This document shows positions 31,941-41,243 of a stretch of DNA of 64,000 nucleotides, piece by piece. Both the position numbers and the translations under genes were made by a program. This DNA comes from Pseudoflavonifractor sp. AF19-9AC (GTDB lineage Bacteria; Bacillota; Clostridia; Oscillospirales; Oscillospiraceae). The stretch lies in assembly GCF_003478995.1 (NCBI RefSeq), contig NZ_QUGI01000005.1:1-64000 (forward strand), given 5' to 3'. Numbering within the stretch: the first letter of the stretch is position 1; every line of letters begins with the position of its first letter. Below the pieces are notes generated by a model, which made no database searches, had not been told where the DNA came from, and saw nothing but the letters and a program-made list of their open reading frames with translations.

Positions 31941-33005
31941 ATGGCAAAAGTAGATGAAATTACCAGAGAGTCCTGGATTCTGGATACGTTCCCGGAATGG
32001 GGGACATGGCTCAATGAAGAGATTGAGGCCGCAGTCGTTCCCGAAAACACCTTTTCTATGTGGTGGTTAGGCTGTACCGGAATTTGGCTTAAAACGCCGG
32101 GTGATACCAATCTGTGCATTGATTTCTGGTGCGGTGCGGGAAAGAAAACGCAGGCCAATCCCTATATGAAAGCGAATCATCAAATGGCCAAGATGTGCGG
32201 CTGCAAAAAGCTTCAGCCCAACCTTCGGACGGCGCCTTTCGTACTGGATCCCTTTGCAATCCGAAAGGTGGATGCGATTTTAGCCACCCACAATCACAAC
32301 GATCATATCGATGTCAATGTGGCGGCCGCTGTTTTGCAGAACTGCGATGACAGTGTTCTCTTTATTGGGCCGCAGAAGTGTGTGGACAAGTGGGTTGGCT
32401 GGGGCGTACCGGCAGAGCGGTGCCGGGTCGTGGCTCCGGGCGATACCTTGACGGTTGGAGACACGGAGATTGTGGTGTTGGATTCCTTTGACCGCACGGC
32501 TCTGATTACCGCTGACGATGGGGAGACATTTAAGGGAAAGCTGCCGGAGGATCTGGGCATCAAGGCGGTGAATTATCTCTTCAAGACACCGGGTGGAAGC
32601 CTGTATCACAGCGGGGACTCCCACTACTCCAATTACTATGCCAAGCATGGCAACGAGCATCAGATTGATGTGGCGTTGGGATCTTACGGTGAGAACCCCA
32701 GAGGAATTACCGATAAAATGACCGCTTCCGACATTCTGCGTATGGCGGAAGCCCTCCGGGCCAAAGTCATTATTCCCTTCCATCATGATATTTGGTCCAA
32801 TTTCCAGGCCAATCCGGAAGAAATTATGGTTCTTTACAATATGAAGAAGGAGCGTTTGGAATACCAGTTTACCCCGTTTATTTGGCAGGTCGGTGGTAAG
32901 TTCTCTTATCCGCAGGACAAAGACAAACTGTATTATCATTACCCCAGAGGGTTTGATGATTGCTTTGCTACGGATACAGACCTTCCCTTTACGGCGTTCC
33001 TGTAA
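31941..33005 (+). CDS. ulaG: L-ascorbate-6-phosphate lactonase (UlaG-type metallo-hydrolase)
   Basis: 354 residues, the length of E. coli UlaG, from ATG 31941 with GGAGGAG 13 bp upstream. Metallo-beta-lactamase fold: [29 protein letters not shown], the metal motif THNHNDHID (His117, His119, Asp121, His122), [35 protein letters not shown] and [13 protein letters not shown], all as in UlaG. It opens the lactone ring of L-ascorbate 6-phosphate to give 3-keto-L-gulonate 6-phosphate. It leads the operon with the ABC importer genes. The next enzyme of the known path, UlaD decarboxylase, is not in the window. Confidence 0.95.
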   Translation: MAKVDEITRESWILDTFPEWGTWLNEEIEAAVVPENTFSMWWLGCTGIWLKTPGDTNLCIDFWCGAGKKTQANPYMKANHQMAKMCGCKKLQPNLRTAPFVLDPFAIRKVDAILATHNHNDHIDVNVAAAVLQNCDDSVLFIGPQKCVDKWVGWGVPAERCRVVAPGDTLTVGDTEIVVLDSFDRTALITADDGETFKGKLPEDLGIKAVNYLFKTPGGSLYHSGDSHYSNYYAKHGNEHQIDVALGSYGENPRGITDKMTASDILRMAEALRAKVIIPFHHDIWSNFQANPEEIMVLYNMKKERLEYQFTPFIWQVGGKFSYPQDKDKLYYHYPRGFDDCFATDTDLPFTAFL

Positions 33006-33075
33006 AAAGGAGGGGTAGGACGAGGAAGTACCGCAGCGATCCAAAGGAATATAAAAAAGATGAGGAGGAGAGTCC

Positions 33076-34719
33076 ATGAAAACCAATTTGAAGCGGCTGA
33101 TTGCCTTGTTTCTGACTGCGGCAGCCTTAAGTTCTCTGGCAGCCTGCGGTTCACCCAGCTCCAGCGGATCTCAGGGAAGTTCCGGCAGTACGAGTTCCGG
33201 TGACGGTACTCTGGCAGAAGAGCAGAAGATCGTTTATAACTGCGTGGAGTCCAGCTCCTATGACCCCATTCGGGATGAGCAGACCGGAGAGACGGTTGCT
33301 CAGATGTTTGAGGGCGTGTATTGCTGGGATCAGGGCGAACTGGTTCTTGGCCAGGGCAAGAGCGTGGAAGTATCGGAAGATGGCCTTACCTATACCATCA
33401 CGCTGAGAGACGACATCTATTGGAGCGATGGTGAGCCCGTCACCTCGGACGACTTCATTTATTCCTGGATGCGGGAGCTGGATCCCAACACCGCGGCCAA
33501 GTACGTGAACAATCTGTACTGCATTGAGAACGCCCAGGCCTATAACAGCGGTGAGTGCGACGCTTCTGAAGTTGGAATTAAAAAGGTAGACGACAAGGTG
33601 TTTACCGTTACCCTTTCCGCTCCCTCTGTCTGCTTTGAGGAGCTGCTTGCGTTTAAGTGCTACCTGCCGGTGCGTCAGGACATCGTGGAGACTTATGGCG
33701 AGTCCTGGTCTCTGAGTCCTGAGACCTGCATTGGCAATGGTCCCTTTAAGATGGTTTCCTATACTCCGGCTGAGAAGATGGTTCTCCAGAAGAACGAGCA
33801 TTACTACGGAGCCGACGATATCATCATTGAGGAGCTGGAGATCCGCTTTATCACCGAGTCTTCCGTGGAGCAGATTGCCTATGAGACCGGCGATATTCAG
33901 ATCGCGGTCAAGCCTACCGCCGAAACCTGCCAGAAGTATTCGGATGAGGCCACTTATCTGACCAAGCTTTCTACCATGTGGCTGGTGGTGGATTGCCAGG
34001 ATGATGTGCTTCAGGATCCCCGTGTGCGTCAGGCACTGTCCATGGCCATTGATCGCCAGGCCCTGTGCGATATGCTGGGCGGCGGAGAGACGCCTGCCTA
34101 CAGCATCGTACCCAAGACCGAGATGGATTACAGTGCCGACGAGTACTTTGTAGACGTGTACGACCCCTATTTCTCCGAGAGCGTCGAGGAGGCCCAGGCC
34201 CTTCTGGCCGAGGCAGGCTACCCCGACGGCGCGGGCTTCCCGGAGATCAGCTACGGCACCAGCAGCGGCACGGAATATGAGAATGTGGCCCAGGCAATCT
34301 GCGCCATGTGGAAACAGAATCTGGGCATTACCTGTAACATCCAGGTTGAGGATTCCTCTGCATTTATTTCCCACCGCAAGGAGCAGGGTTACTTCGATGT
34401 GGCTCGCTACACCATGGCCGGTTCCTATTCCGATCCCATCGTTCCCCTGGCCCTGTACGGCAGCACCGACAGCGCCAATGACTCCCACTATGCAAACCCC
34501 GAGTACGACGCTCTGCTGGAACAGGCCCGGGCCGAGGGTGACATGGACAAGAAGTTTGATCTGTATCACCAGCTGGATCAGATGCTGACTGAGGATGCTG
34601 CGGTGATTCCTCTGTACTACCCCAGCTTGAAGTATTTGATTAAGCCGACGGTTCAGGATGTGGGAATCAACAGCACCGGCATGCTGGAATTTAAGTCTGC
34701 TTACGTCTTAGCGGGCTGA
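33076..34719 (+). CDS. Family 5 substrate-binding lipoprotein of Opp/Dpp-type importer, copy 1
   Basis: 547 residues from ATG 33076 behind GAGGAGGAG. Lipoprotein signal with lipobox SLAACGS (Cys24), then a Ser/Gly linker and the SBP_bac_5 domain (YSWMRELDPNTAAKYV, WSLSPETCIGNGPFKMV, MVLQKNEHYYGADDIIIEEL, DPRVRQALSMAIDRQALCD, FDLYHQLDQML). This family binds peptides, nickel, opines and some sugars. Its place right after UlaG suggests the ligand is the lactone or a conjugate of it. A near-copy follows 390 bp later. The two differ in scattered positions across the lobes, so they may bind related ligands. Confidence 0.93.
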   Translation: MKTNLKRLIALFLTAAALSSLAACGSPSSSGSQGSSGSTSSGDGTLAEEQKIVYNCVESSSYDPIRDEQTGETVAQMFEGVYCWDQGELVLGQGKSVEVSEDGLTYTITLRDDIYWSDGEPVTSDDFIYSWMRELDPNTAAKYVNNLYCIENAQAYNSGECDASEVGIKKVDDKVFTVTLSAPSVCFEELLAFKCYLPVRQDIVETYGESWSLSPETCIGNGPFKMVSYTPAEKMVLQKNEHYYGADDIIIEELEIRFITESSVEQIAYETGDIQIAVKPTAETCQKYSDEATYLTKLSTMWLVVDCQDDVLQDPRVRQALSMAIDRQALCDMLGGGETPAYSIVPKTEMDYSADEYFVDVYDPYFSESVEEAQALLAEAGYPDGAGFPEISYGTSSGTEYENVAQAICAMWKQNLGITCNIQVEDSSAFISHRKEQGYFDVARYTMAGSYSDPIVPLALYGSTDSANDSHYANPEYDALLEQARAEGDMDKKFDLYHQLDQMLTEDAAVIPLYYPSLKYLIKPTVQDVGINSTGMLEFKSAYVLAG

Positions 34720-34759
34720 AAAAACGGATTAGTCCCCTGTTCATAAACTAACAAGACAG

Positions 34760-34800
34760 ATTCGCTGTATATGGCAGCCCACTGTATACAGCGAATTTTT
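34760..34800 (+). terminator. Intercistronic hairpin after binding-protein copy 1
   Basis: ATTCGCTGTATA (34760-34771) pairs with TATACAGCGAAT (34785-34796), then TTTTTAT. The same hairpin follows the second copy at 36798-36839, so it was duplicated with the gene. Such hairpins keep binding protein in excess over permease. Confidence 0.88.
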
Positions 34801-35111
34801 ATATCTTGAAAATTTCTGCGCTCCTGTATCGTCCGCCGGAGGCCCTTTTAACACTTGGACAAAGGAAATATGGGGATCCGGTTAGCATTTGCATTTCATA
34901 ACATCAAACAGCGAGGTTTCTGGAGGCTTTTACTGTGCCCTCTTTTTTCACATTTCGTTAGGAATCCACCATGGCCTGCCAAAAGATAGTATTCGGTTTT
35001 CAGGCAAGGCATAGTCTCTTTAGGAGACGGCTTGAGAAAGGGGGACAGAACGAGCAGGCACCATAGTGCGCCCATTGAATGAAATGAGAAGATGAGGAGG
35101 AAAGAAAGTCC
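34801..35111 (+). other. Noncoding spacer between the two binding-protein genes
   Basis: No gene on either strand. The last 20 bp before the second copy (GAGGAGGAAAGAAAGTCC) resemble the leader of the first. I could not place a good promoter here, so the second copy may depend on read-through. Confidence 0.5.
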
Positions 35112-36755
35112 ATGAAAACCAATTTGAAGCGACTGATTGCCGTATTCCTGGCCGCGGCAGCCTTAAGTTCTCTGGCAGCATGCGGTTCACCTGCCTCCAG
35201 TGGATCTCAGGGGAGCGCCGGGAGTGCCAGCTCTGGCGAGGGCACCTTGGCAGAGGTGCAGAAGATTGTGTACAACTGCGTGGAGTCCAGTTCCTATGAC
35301 CCCATTCGGGATGATCAGTCAGGAGAAATCGTTGCCCACATGTTTGAGGGTGTGTACTGCTGGGATCAGGGCGAATTGGTTCTTGGCCAGGGCAAGAGCG
35401 TGGAAGTATCGGAAGATGGCCTTACCTATACCATCACGCTGAGAGACGACATCTATTGGAGCGATGGTGAGCCCGTCACCTCGGACGACTTCATTTATTC
35501 CTGGATGCGGGAGCTGGATCCCAACACCGCCGCCAAATATGTACACAACCTGTACAGCATCAAGAATGCCCAGGCGTACAACAGCGGTGAGTGCGATGCG
35601 TCCGAGGTTGGCATTGAAAAGGTGGATGACAAGGTATTTACCGTAACCCTTTCCGCTCCTTCCATCAGCTTTGAGGAACTGCTTGCGGGTAATTCCTATC
35701 TGCCGGTGCGTCAGGACATCGTGGAGACCTATGGCGAGTCCTGGTCTCTGAAGCCTGAGACCTGTATCGGAAATGGTCCCTTTAAGATGGTTTCCTATAC
35801 TCCGGCTGAGAAGATGGTTCTGCAGAAGAACGAGAATTATTACGGCGTGAACGATATCATTATTGAGGAGCTGGAGATCCGCTTTATTACCGAGTCTTCC
35901 GTGGAGCAAATTGCCTATGAGACCGGTGATATTCAGATCGCGGTCAAGCCCACGGCCGAAACCTGCCAGAAGTACACGGATGAGGCTACTTATTTGCCCA
36001 AACTTGCTACCATGTGGCTGGTGGTGGACTGTCAGGGCGATGTGCTTCAGGATCCTCGTGTGCGTCAGGCACTGTCCATGGCCATTGATCGTCAGGCTCT
36101 GTGCGATATGCTGGGCGGCGGCGAAACGCCTGCGTACAGCATCGTCCCCAAGACGGAGAAGGATTACAGTGCCGACGAGTACTTTGTGGATGTGCACGGT
36201 CCCTATTTCTCGGAAAATGTTGAGGAAGCGCAGGCCCTTCTGGCCGAGGCGGGCTATCCTGGCGGCGCGGGCTTCCCGGAGATCAGCTACGGAACCAGCA
36301 GCGGAACGGAGTATGAGAATGTAGCCCAGGCAATCTGCGCCATGTGGAAGCAGAATTTGGGCATCACCTGCAGCATCCAGGTTGAGGATTCCTCCGCCTT
36401 TGTCGCCCACCGCAAGGAGCAGGGCTATTTTGATGTGGCTCGCTACACCATATCCAGCACTTGCTCCGATCCCATTATTCCCTTGGCTCTGTACGGCAGC
36501 ACCGACAGCAACAATGACTCTCATTATGCCAACGCTGAGTACGATGCATTGCTGGATCAGGCCCGGGCAGAAGGCGATGTAGGCAAGCGGTTTGATCTGT
36601 ATCACCAGCTGGATCAGACGCTGATTGAGGATGCCGCAGTGATTCCTCTGTATTATCCCAGTTTGAAGTACCTGATTAAGCCGACAGTTCAGGATGTGGG
36701 AATCAGCAGCACCGGCATGCTGGAGTTTAAGTCCGCTTACGTCTTGGCGGGCTAA
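35112..36755 (+). CDS. Family 5 substrate-binding lipoprotein of Opp/Dpp-type importer, copy 2
   Basis: 547 residues, the same length as copy 1 and alike along its whole sequence; lipobox SLAACGS with Cys24. Differences include DDQSGEIVAHMFEG for DEQTGETVAQMFEG, SISFEELLAGNSY for SVCFEELLAFKCY, and ISSTCSDPII for MAGSYSDPIV. Several changes lie in regions that line the binding cleft in this family. Nucleotide identity is patchy: 35372-35515 is almost base-for-base the same as 33334-33481, suggesting gene conversion. It is followed by a copied hairpin and then the permease genes, and should share the importer with copy 1. Confidence 0.93.
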   Translation: MKTNLKRLIAVFLAAAALSSLAACGSPASSGSQGSAGSASSGEGTLAEVQKIVYNCVESSSYDPIRDDQSGEIVAHMFEGVYCWDQGELVLGQGKSVEVSEDGLTYTITLRDDIYWSDGEPVTSDDFIYSWMRELDPNTAAKYVHNLYSIKNAQAYNSGECDASEVGIEKVDDKVFTVTLSAPSISFEELLAGNSYLPVRQDIVETYGESWSLKPETCIGNGPFKMVSYTPAEKMVLQKNENYYGVNDIIIEELEIRFITESSVEQIAYETGDIQIAVKPTAETCQKYTDEATYLPKLATMWLVVDCQGDVLQDPRVRQALSMAIDRQALCDMLGGGETPAYSIVPKTEKDYSADEYFVDVHGPYFSENVEEAQALLAEAGYPGGAGFPEISYGTSSGTEYENVAQAICAMWKQNLGITCSIQVEDSSAFVAHRKEQGYFDVARYTISSTCSDPIIPLALYGSTDSNNDSHYANAEYDALLDQARAEGDVGKRFDLYHQLDQTLIEDAAVIPLYYPSLKYLIKPTVQDVGISSTGMLEFKSAYVLAG

Positions 36756-36797
36756 CAAAAAACAGGGCGGTTCCCTGTTCATAAGCTAAAAAAACAG

Positions 36798-36839
36798 ATT
36801 CGCTGTATACGGCAGCCTACTGTATGCAGCGAATTTTTA
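36798..36839 (+). terminator. Intercistronic hairpin before the permease genes
   Basis: ATTCGCTGTATAC (36798-36810) pairs with GTATGCAGCGAAT (36822-36834), one G-T pair, then TTTTTATTTC. It lies 31 bp before the permease start, so it should pass only part of the transcripts. Confidence 0.85.
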
Positions 36840-36869
36840 TTTCTAGAGAATCAAGGAGGAAACGACCAG

Positions 36870-37790
36870 ATGGTCAAATACGTACTCAAGCGTATTTTGA
36901 TGGGTGTTTTGACCATTTTTATCCTGGCGTCCGTGGCGTTTTTGATGATCCGTATCGTCCCCGGCGGTCCTTTTGACGCCGATGTGGCGGAGATGTCGGA
37001 AGAGGCATATCGGAACCTGGAAATGAAATATGGCCTGGATAAACCCCTTTACGTTCAATACGCGGTATTCATGACAAACTTGCTGCACGGAGACCTGGGA
37101 GAGTCGCTTCAGTACACCGGTACGCCGGTGGCCGATTTGATCGGCCGGGGAATCGGCGCCACCGCCCGTTTGGCCACCTGCGCTTTGATTTTTTCCGTGG
37201 CGGTGGGGCTGGCTTTGGGAATCAGTGCATCCCTGAGACCGGACAGCGGGCTGGACCGATTTTGTACCGCGCTGTCCACCATCGGTGTTTCACTGCCCAA
37301 CTACGTAGTCGCCATTGCGCTCATGTATGTGTTTGCGCAAAAGCTTCAATGGGTACCGGTTACCGGATTGGACAGCTATAAAAGCTATTTCCTTCCGGTC
37401 ATAGCGCTTTCACTTAATCCCATTGCCCATCTGACAAAGCTGTCCAAAACCAGCATGATTGATGCGTTGAATCAGGATTATGTGGTGCTGGCCCGGGCCA
37501 AAGGAATGCGGACTGGCAGAGTGGTGTGTCTCCATGCGCTGAAAAATGCGCTGCTGCCGGTGATTACTTACATTGGTCCCCTGATTTCTTCCCTGATGAT
37601 TGGCAGCTTTGTGGTGGAAAACATGTTTACCATCCCCGGAATCGGCAAAATGCTGGCTACCAGCATTACCATGCGGGACTATACCACATTGACGGGAATG
37701 GTCATCTTTTACGGAACCACAGTAATCGTGATTGGAATCATTGTGGATCTGATATATGTGCTGATCGATCCGCGGGTCAAATACGAATAG
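36870..37790 (+). CDS. ABC importer permease, OppB/DppB-type
   Basis: 306 residues from ATG 36870 behind AAGGAGGAAACGACC. Six membrane helices with the family opening MVKYVLKRILMGVLTIFIL, the MRIVPGGPFD-type N-terminal loop (RIVPGGPFDADVAEMS), and the EAA loop for contact with the ATPase (LARAKGMRTGRVVCLHALKNALLP). It ends PRVKYE as many DppB proteins do. It forms the channel together with the next gene product. The order binding protein, B, C, D, F is the standard peptide-importer operon. Confidence 0.96.
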   Translation: MVKYVLKRILMGVLTIFILASVAFLMIRIVPGGPFDADVAEMSEEAYRNLEMKYGLDKPLYVQYAVFMTNLLHGDLGESLQYTGTPVADLIGRGIGATARLATCALIFSVAVGLALGISASLRPDSGLDRFCTALSTIGVSLPNYVVAIALMYVFAQKLQWVPVTGLDSYKSYFLPVIALSLNPIAHLTKLSKTSMIDALNQDYVVLARAKGMRTGRVVCLHALKNALLPVITYIGPLISSLMIGSFVVENMFTIPGIGKMLATSITMRDYTTLTGMVIFYGTTVIVIGIIVDLIYVLIDPRVKYE

Positions 37791-37803
37791 GAGGGACGGT
37801 AAC

Positions 37804-38775
37804 TTGCGAAGCAATGTGAAGACAATCCAAGTGCGAAATTCCGAACTGGAACAACAGCCGGTTATCATCTCGCCGGACCTGCTGGAGCATTTGGATGACA
37901 CCGAAAAAGATCGGGAATTTATTGCCATGGAGTCCCGTACATTTTTGCAGGACGCCTGGAGAAAGTTCAAGAAAAACAAATTGGCCATGTTTGGTGCCGG
38001 ATTCCTGGCTGTATTTGTGTTGATCATTATTTTTGGCCCTATGGTGTCCCCTTGGACCTATGACGGAATTGACCTGTCAAATATGAACAAGGGGCCGTCT
38101 ATGGAGCACCTGTTCGGTACGGATGCCCTGGGCCGTGATGTGTTTGTTCGGGTCCTTTACGGCGGCCGGATCAGCCTGACGGTGGGCTTTGTGTCGGCAC
38201 TTCTGAATTTGATCATCGGCACTCTGTACGGCGGTACAGCGGCCTACATAGGCGGGCGGGCCGACCAGATCATGATGCGGTTTGTGGACATTGTCTATTC
38301 CATCCCTACCATGCTTTATGTGCTGCTGATCACCATGGTCTTTGGCAGCAGCCTGGGTACGGTGATTGCCGCCATAGCAATCAGCAGCTGGGCCAGCATG
38401 GCGCGAATCGTTCGCTCCCAGGTACTGACCCTGAAGGAGCAGGAGTTTACCCTGGCAGCACAGGCCCTGGGCGCAAGCGGAAAGCGGATCCTGGTAAAAT
38501 ATCTGCTGCTCAACTCGGTTGGTCCCATTATTGTTACCGCCACGCTGAATGTGCCCACTGCTGTGTTTTCGGAAGCCTTCCTGAGCTTTGTGGGTTGCGG
38601 CGTTGCCATTCCCATGGCCAGCTGGGGCACGCTCTCCAGTGATGCTCTGTCCAATGTCTCCACCTATCCCTATCAGCTGTTCTTCCCGGTGGCGGCAATT
38701 TGCCTGAGCATGTTTGCCCTGAATTTTATTGGTGACGGACTGAGCAGTGCGTTCGATCCCCGGCGGAACAAGTAG
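37804..38775 (+). CDS. ABC importer permease, OppC/DppC-type
   Basis: 323 residues starting at TTG 37804, placed by AGGAGGGACGG 9 bp before it. Long cytoplasmic N-terminus (to about 60), then six helices. Motifs: SMEHLFGTDALGRDVFVRVLYGGRISL, typical of OppC/DppC and split here into HLFGTDALGRDVF, and the EAA loop AAQALGASGKRILVKYLLLN. It ends FDPRRNK. It pairs with the upstream permease; 13 bp separate them. Confidence 0.96.
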   Translation: MRSNVKTIQVRNSELEQQPVIISPDLLEHLDDTEKDREFIAMESRTFLQDAWRKFKKNKLAMFGAGFLAVFVLIIIFGPMVSPWTYDGIDLSNMNKGPSMEHLFGTDALGRDVFVRVLYGGRISLTVGFVSALLNLIIGTLYGGTAAYIGGRADQIMMRFVDIVYSIPTMLYVLLITMVFGSSLGTVIAAIAISSWASMARIVRSQVLTLKEQEFTLAAQALGASGKRILVKYLLLNSVGPIIVTATLNVPTAVFSEAFLSFVGCGVAIPMASWGTLSSDALSNVSTYPYQLFFPVAAICLSMFALNFIGDGLSSAFDPRRNK

Positions 38776-38784
38776 GAGGTCACT

Positions 38785-39837
38785 ATGTATGTGTTAGAAG
38801 TTGAACATCTCCGGTCGTTCTTCAACACCGAAAACGGAGTGGTCCGTCCTGTGCGGGACGTCTCCTTCAAGGTAGAACAGGGAGAAGTGCTGGGGATCGT
38901 AGGAGAATCCGGCTCTGGAAAGAGCGTCACCATGTTTTCTGTCATGGGTCTGTTGGCGAAAAATGGCTATGTTGGCCAGGGCCGGGTAACATTTGACGGC
39001 GAGACGTTGCTGGATCTGCATCCGGAAACGGACGAAGTGGATTTGCAGACGCTGCGCAATGTAAAAGCAAACTACGAAAAGCACTTGCAGGATATTCGGG
39101 GCAAGGACATTGGAATGATTTTTCAGGACCCCATGACCTATCTGAACCCGCTTCTGACGGTGGGGTTCCAGATGTCAGAAGGACTGAAGCGGTATTTTCA
39201 CCTGTCCAATGCGGAGTGCCGGGCGCGCAACATCGAGATGCTGGAGCTGGTAGGCATTACCAACGCGGAAAAGCGGCTGTCCCAGTATCCCTTCGAACTT
39301 TCGGGCGGCATGCGGCAGCGGATTATGATCGCCATGGCGCTGAACAGCAAGCCCAAGCTGCTGATTGCCGATGAGCCCACCACGGCACTGGACGTCACCA
39401 TTCAGGCTCAGATTTTGGAGCTGATGCAGTCGCTGCAGAAAAAGATCGGGATGTCCATCATTTTGATTACCCACGACCTGGGCGTGGTAGCCTCCATGTG
39501 TACCCACATTATCATTATGTACGGCGGGCAGATCATGGAAGAAGGCTCGGACATGGATATTTTTTACCGGGCCCGGCATCCGTACACCGAGGGCCTGCTG
39601 AACTCTGTGGCGACCTGTGACAATGAGCTGGGCGGCAAGCGCAAACTGGAGCCCATCCCCGGCAGTCCGCCGGACCTGCGTAAGCCGCCCCAGGGCTGTG
39701 CATTTGTGGACCGCTGTAAGTATGCCATGAAGATCTGCAAGGCCCACGAGCCGCCGGTTGTGACTCTGTCTGATACACACAGCTGCAAGTGCTGGCGCTG
39801 CCATCCTGAAGTTATGGCGATGGAGCAGGAGGGATGA
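38785..39837 (+). CDS. ABC importer ATPase, OppD/DppD-type
   Basis: 350 residues from ATG 38785 behind GTAGGAGGTCACT. Walker A GESGSGKSV (about 48), Q-loop IGMIFQDPMTYLNPL, signature FELSGGMRQR, Walker B LLIADEPTTALD, H-loop ILITHDLGV. The C-terminal oligopeptide-transporter extension has the cysteine cluster CAFVDRCKYAMKIC, which in this family can hold an iron-sulfur cluster. It drives import by ATP hydrolysis with the next gene product, whose start lies one base after its stop. Confidence 0.97.
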   Translation: MYVLEVEHLRSFFNTENGVVRPVRDVSFKVEQGEVLGIVGESGSGKSVTMFSVMGLLAKNGYVGQGRVTFDGETLLDLHPETDEVDLQTLRNVKANYEKHLQDIRGKDIGMIFQDPMTYLNPLLTVGFQMSEGLKRYFHLSNAECRARNIEMLELVGITNAEKRLSQYPFELSGGMRQRIMIAMALNSKPKLLIADEPTTALDVTIQAQILELMQSLQKKIGMSIILITHDLGVVASMCTHIIIMYGGQIMEEGSDMDIFYRARHPYTEGLLNSVATCDNELGGKRKLEPIPGSPPDLRKPPQGCAFVDRCKYAMKICKAHEPPVVTLSDTHSCKCWRCHPEVMAMEQEG

Positions 39838-39838
39838 T

Positions 39839-40813
39839 ATGGCAGACAATATTCTGGAAATTCAGGATTTAAAGAAGTACTTTCCCGTAAAAAGCCGAAA
39901 GATTTTCAGCAGAGAACGACAGGTGGTCCATGCGGTGGACGGAGTCTCCTTTGGCATACGCCGGGGCGAGGTGCTGGGACTGGTTGGAGAATCCGGCTGC
40001 GGCAAGACCACGCTGGGCCGCACAGCGGTCCGCCTTTACAAACCCACCGGAGGAAAAATTTTCTTTGATGGGCAGGATATTACCAACGCCAGCAACCGGG
40101 AGCTCATTCCGGTGAAAAAGAAGATGCAGATCATCTTCCAGGACCCTTACGCGTCGTTGAATCCTCGTCTGACCATTGGAGATATCATCAGCGAACCCAT
40201 GCGCATCCACCATATTGGGACAAAGGCGGAGCAGGAGGAGCGTGTACAGGAGCTGCTGAACGTGGTCGGGCTCAAGCCGGATCACATTCGCCGCTATCCC
40301 AATGAGTTTTCCGGCGGACAGCGTCAGCGCGTGGGAATTGCCAGAGCGCTGGCCGTCAATCCCTCCTTCATCATGTGCGATGAGCCCATCTCTGCGTTGG
40401 ACGTGTCCATTCAGGCACAGATTATCAACATGCTGGAGGAATTGCGGGACAAATTAAATCTTACCTATTTGTTTGTCGCCCATGACCTGTCCATGGTGCG
40501 CCATATCAGCGACCGAATCTGCGTGATGTATTTGGGCAACATGGTGGAATGCGGACCCAGCGAAGAGGTTTACACCCACCCCATGCACCCCTATACCAAG
40601 GCGCTTCTTTCGGCGGTTCCCATTCCGGACCCCATCCGCACCAGAGAGCAGAAACGCACCCTTTTGGAAGGGGAAATCCCCAGCCCCATCAACCCGCCCA
40701 AAGGCTGCCCCTTCTGCACCCGGTGTACCTGCAAGGAAAAAATCTGCATGGAGGTAAAGCCGCCGGTCAAAGAGGTGGACGGACGCCAGATTGCCTGTCA
40801 CCTGTTCCCCTGA
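39839..40813 (+). CDS. ABC importer ATPase, OppF/DppF-type
   Basis: 324 residues from ATG 39839; GAGGAGGG of the preceding gene's end is the ribosome site. Walker [14 protein letters not shown]-loop [14 protein letters not shown], signature [15 protein letters not shown], Walker [14 protein letters not shown]-loop FVAHDLSMV, and the C-terminal cysteines [14 protein letters not shown]. It is the second ATPase of the importer and the last gene of the operon. A strong terminator follows at 40931. Confidence 0.97.
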   Translation: MADNILEIQDLKKYFPVKSRKIFSRERQVVHAVDGVSFGIRRGEVLGLVGESGCGKTTLGRTAVRLYKPTGGKIFFDGQDITNASNRELIPVKKKMQIIFQDPYASLNPRLTIGDIISEPMRIHHIGTKAEQEERVQELLNVVGLKPDHIRRYPNEFSGGQRQRVGIARALAVNPSFIMCDEPISALDVSIQAQIINMLEELRDKLNLTYLFVAHDLSMVRHISDRICVMYLGNMVECGPSEEVYTHPMHPYTKALLSAVPIPDPIRTREQKRTLLEGEIPSPINPPKGCPFCTRCTCKEKICMEVKPPVKEVDGRQIACHLFP

Positions 40814-40930
40814 AGCTGGCCCAATGCCATCCGCCGGGCCGACGCCTGCGCTGCTGGTCCTTCCCCCGGCGGCTGGAATTGGCATCCGACCGAGCCCTGG
40901 CGAAGAAGAAAGCAAACCGAATTTCTGAGT

Positions 40931-40967
40931 AAAGTCTGTACTGCCAAGAAGCAGTACAGACTTTTTT
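40931..40967 (+). terminator. Terminator of the ABC importer operon
   Basis: AAAGTCTGTACTGC (40931-40944) pairs with 40951-40964, then TTTTTT overlapping. The 116 bp between the last stop and this hairpin hold nothing recognisable. Confidence 0.95.
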
Positions 40968-41174
40968 GCAGAAAAACGGAAAAAGAATTTTTGGGGCCGG
41001 CTGGCTGAGGAGCATTATGACGTGGGAAAGAAAGGGCAAAGTGCTGGATGGAGGAAGCGGAGTAAAAGAGACTGTGAGAGTCGGGCAAAGGCTCCAGAAT
41101 ATGGGGAGGACATGGTTCGATAATTCAATATTCTTACCATAATTTTATGCGATTTTTAAGTATGCCTTTCCCTC

Positions 41175-41196
41175 TAGCACAGTAGTGTGCTATAAT
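41175..41196 (+). promoter_or_regulatory. Operator-like palindrome over the -10 of the molybdoenzyme operon
   Basis: A perfect palindrome TAGCACA-GTAG-TGTGCTA (41175-41192) overlaps TATAAT (41191-41196), 48 bp before the first start codon. The -35 region (TTCCCT) is poor, so the promoter probably needs an activator or is repressed at the palindrome. The form (7-bp arms, 4-bp gap) recalls dimeric regulators such as Rex or FNR-like proteins but matches neither consensus. The rest of 40968-41174 holds nothing recognisable. Confidence 0.65.
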
Positions 41197-41243
41197 CTCC
41201 AAAAAAGCTGGGCCAGAACCGAATGGGGAAGGAGGGGCTGGAA

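Noticed and set aside
38785..40813. The two ATPase genes as a separate nickel or peptide importer
   Set aside because: Spacing and order place them in one operon with the binding proteins and permeases after ulaG.
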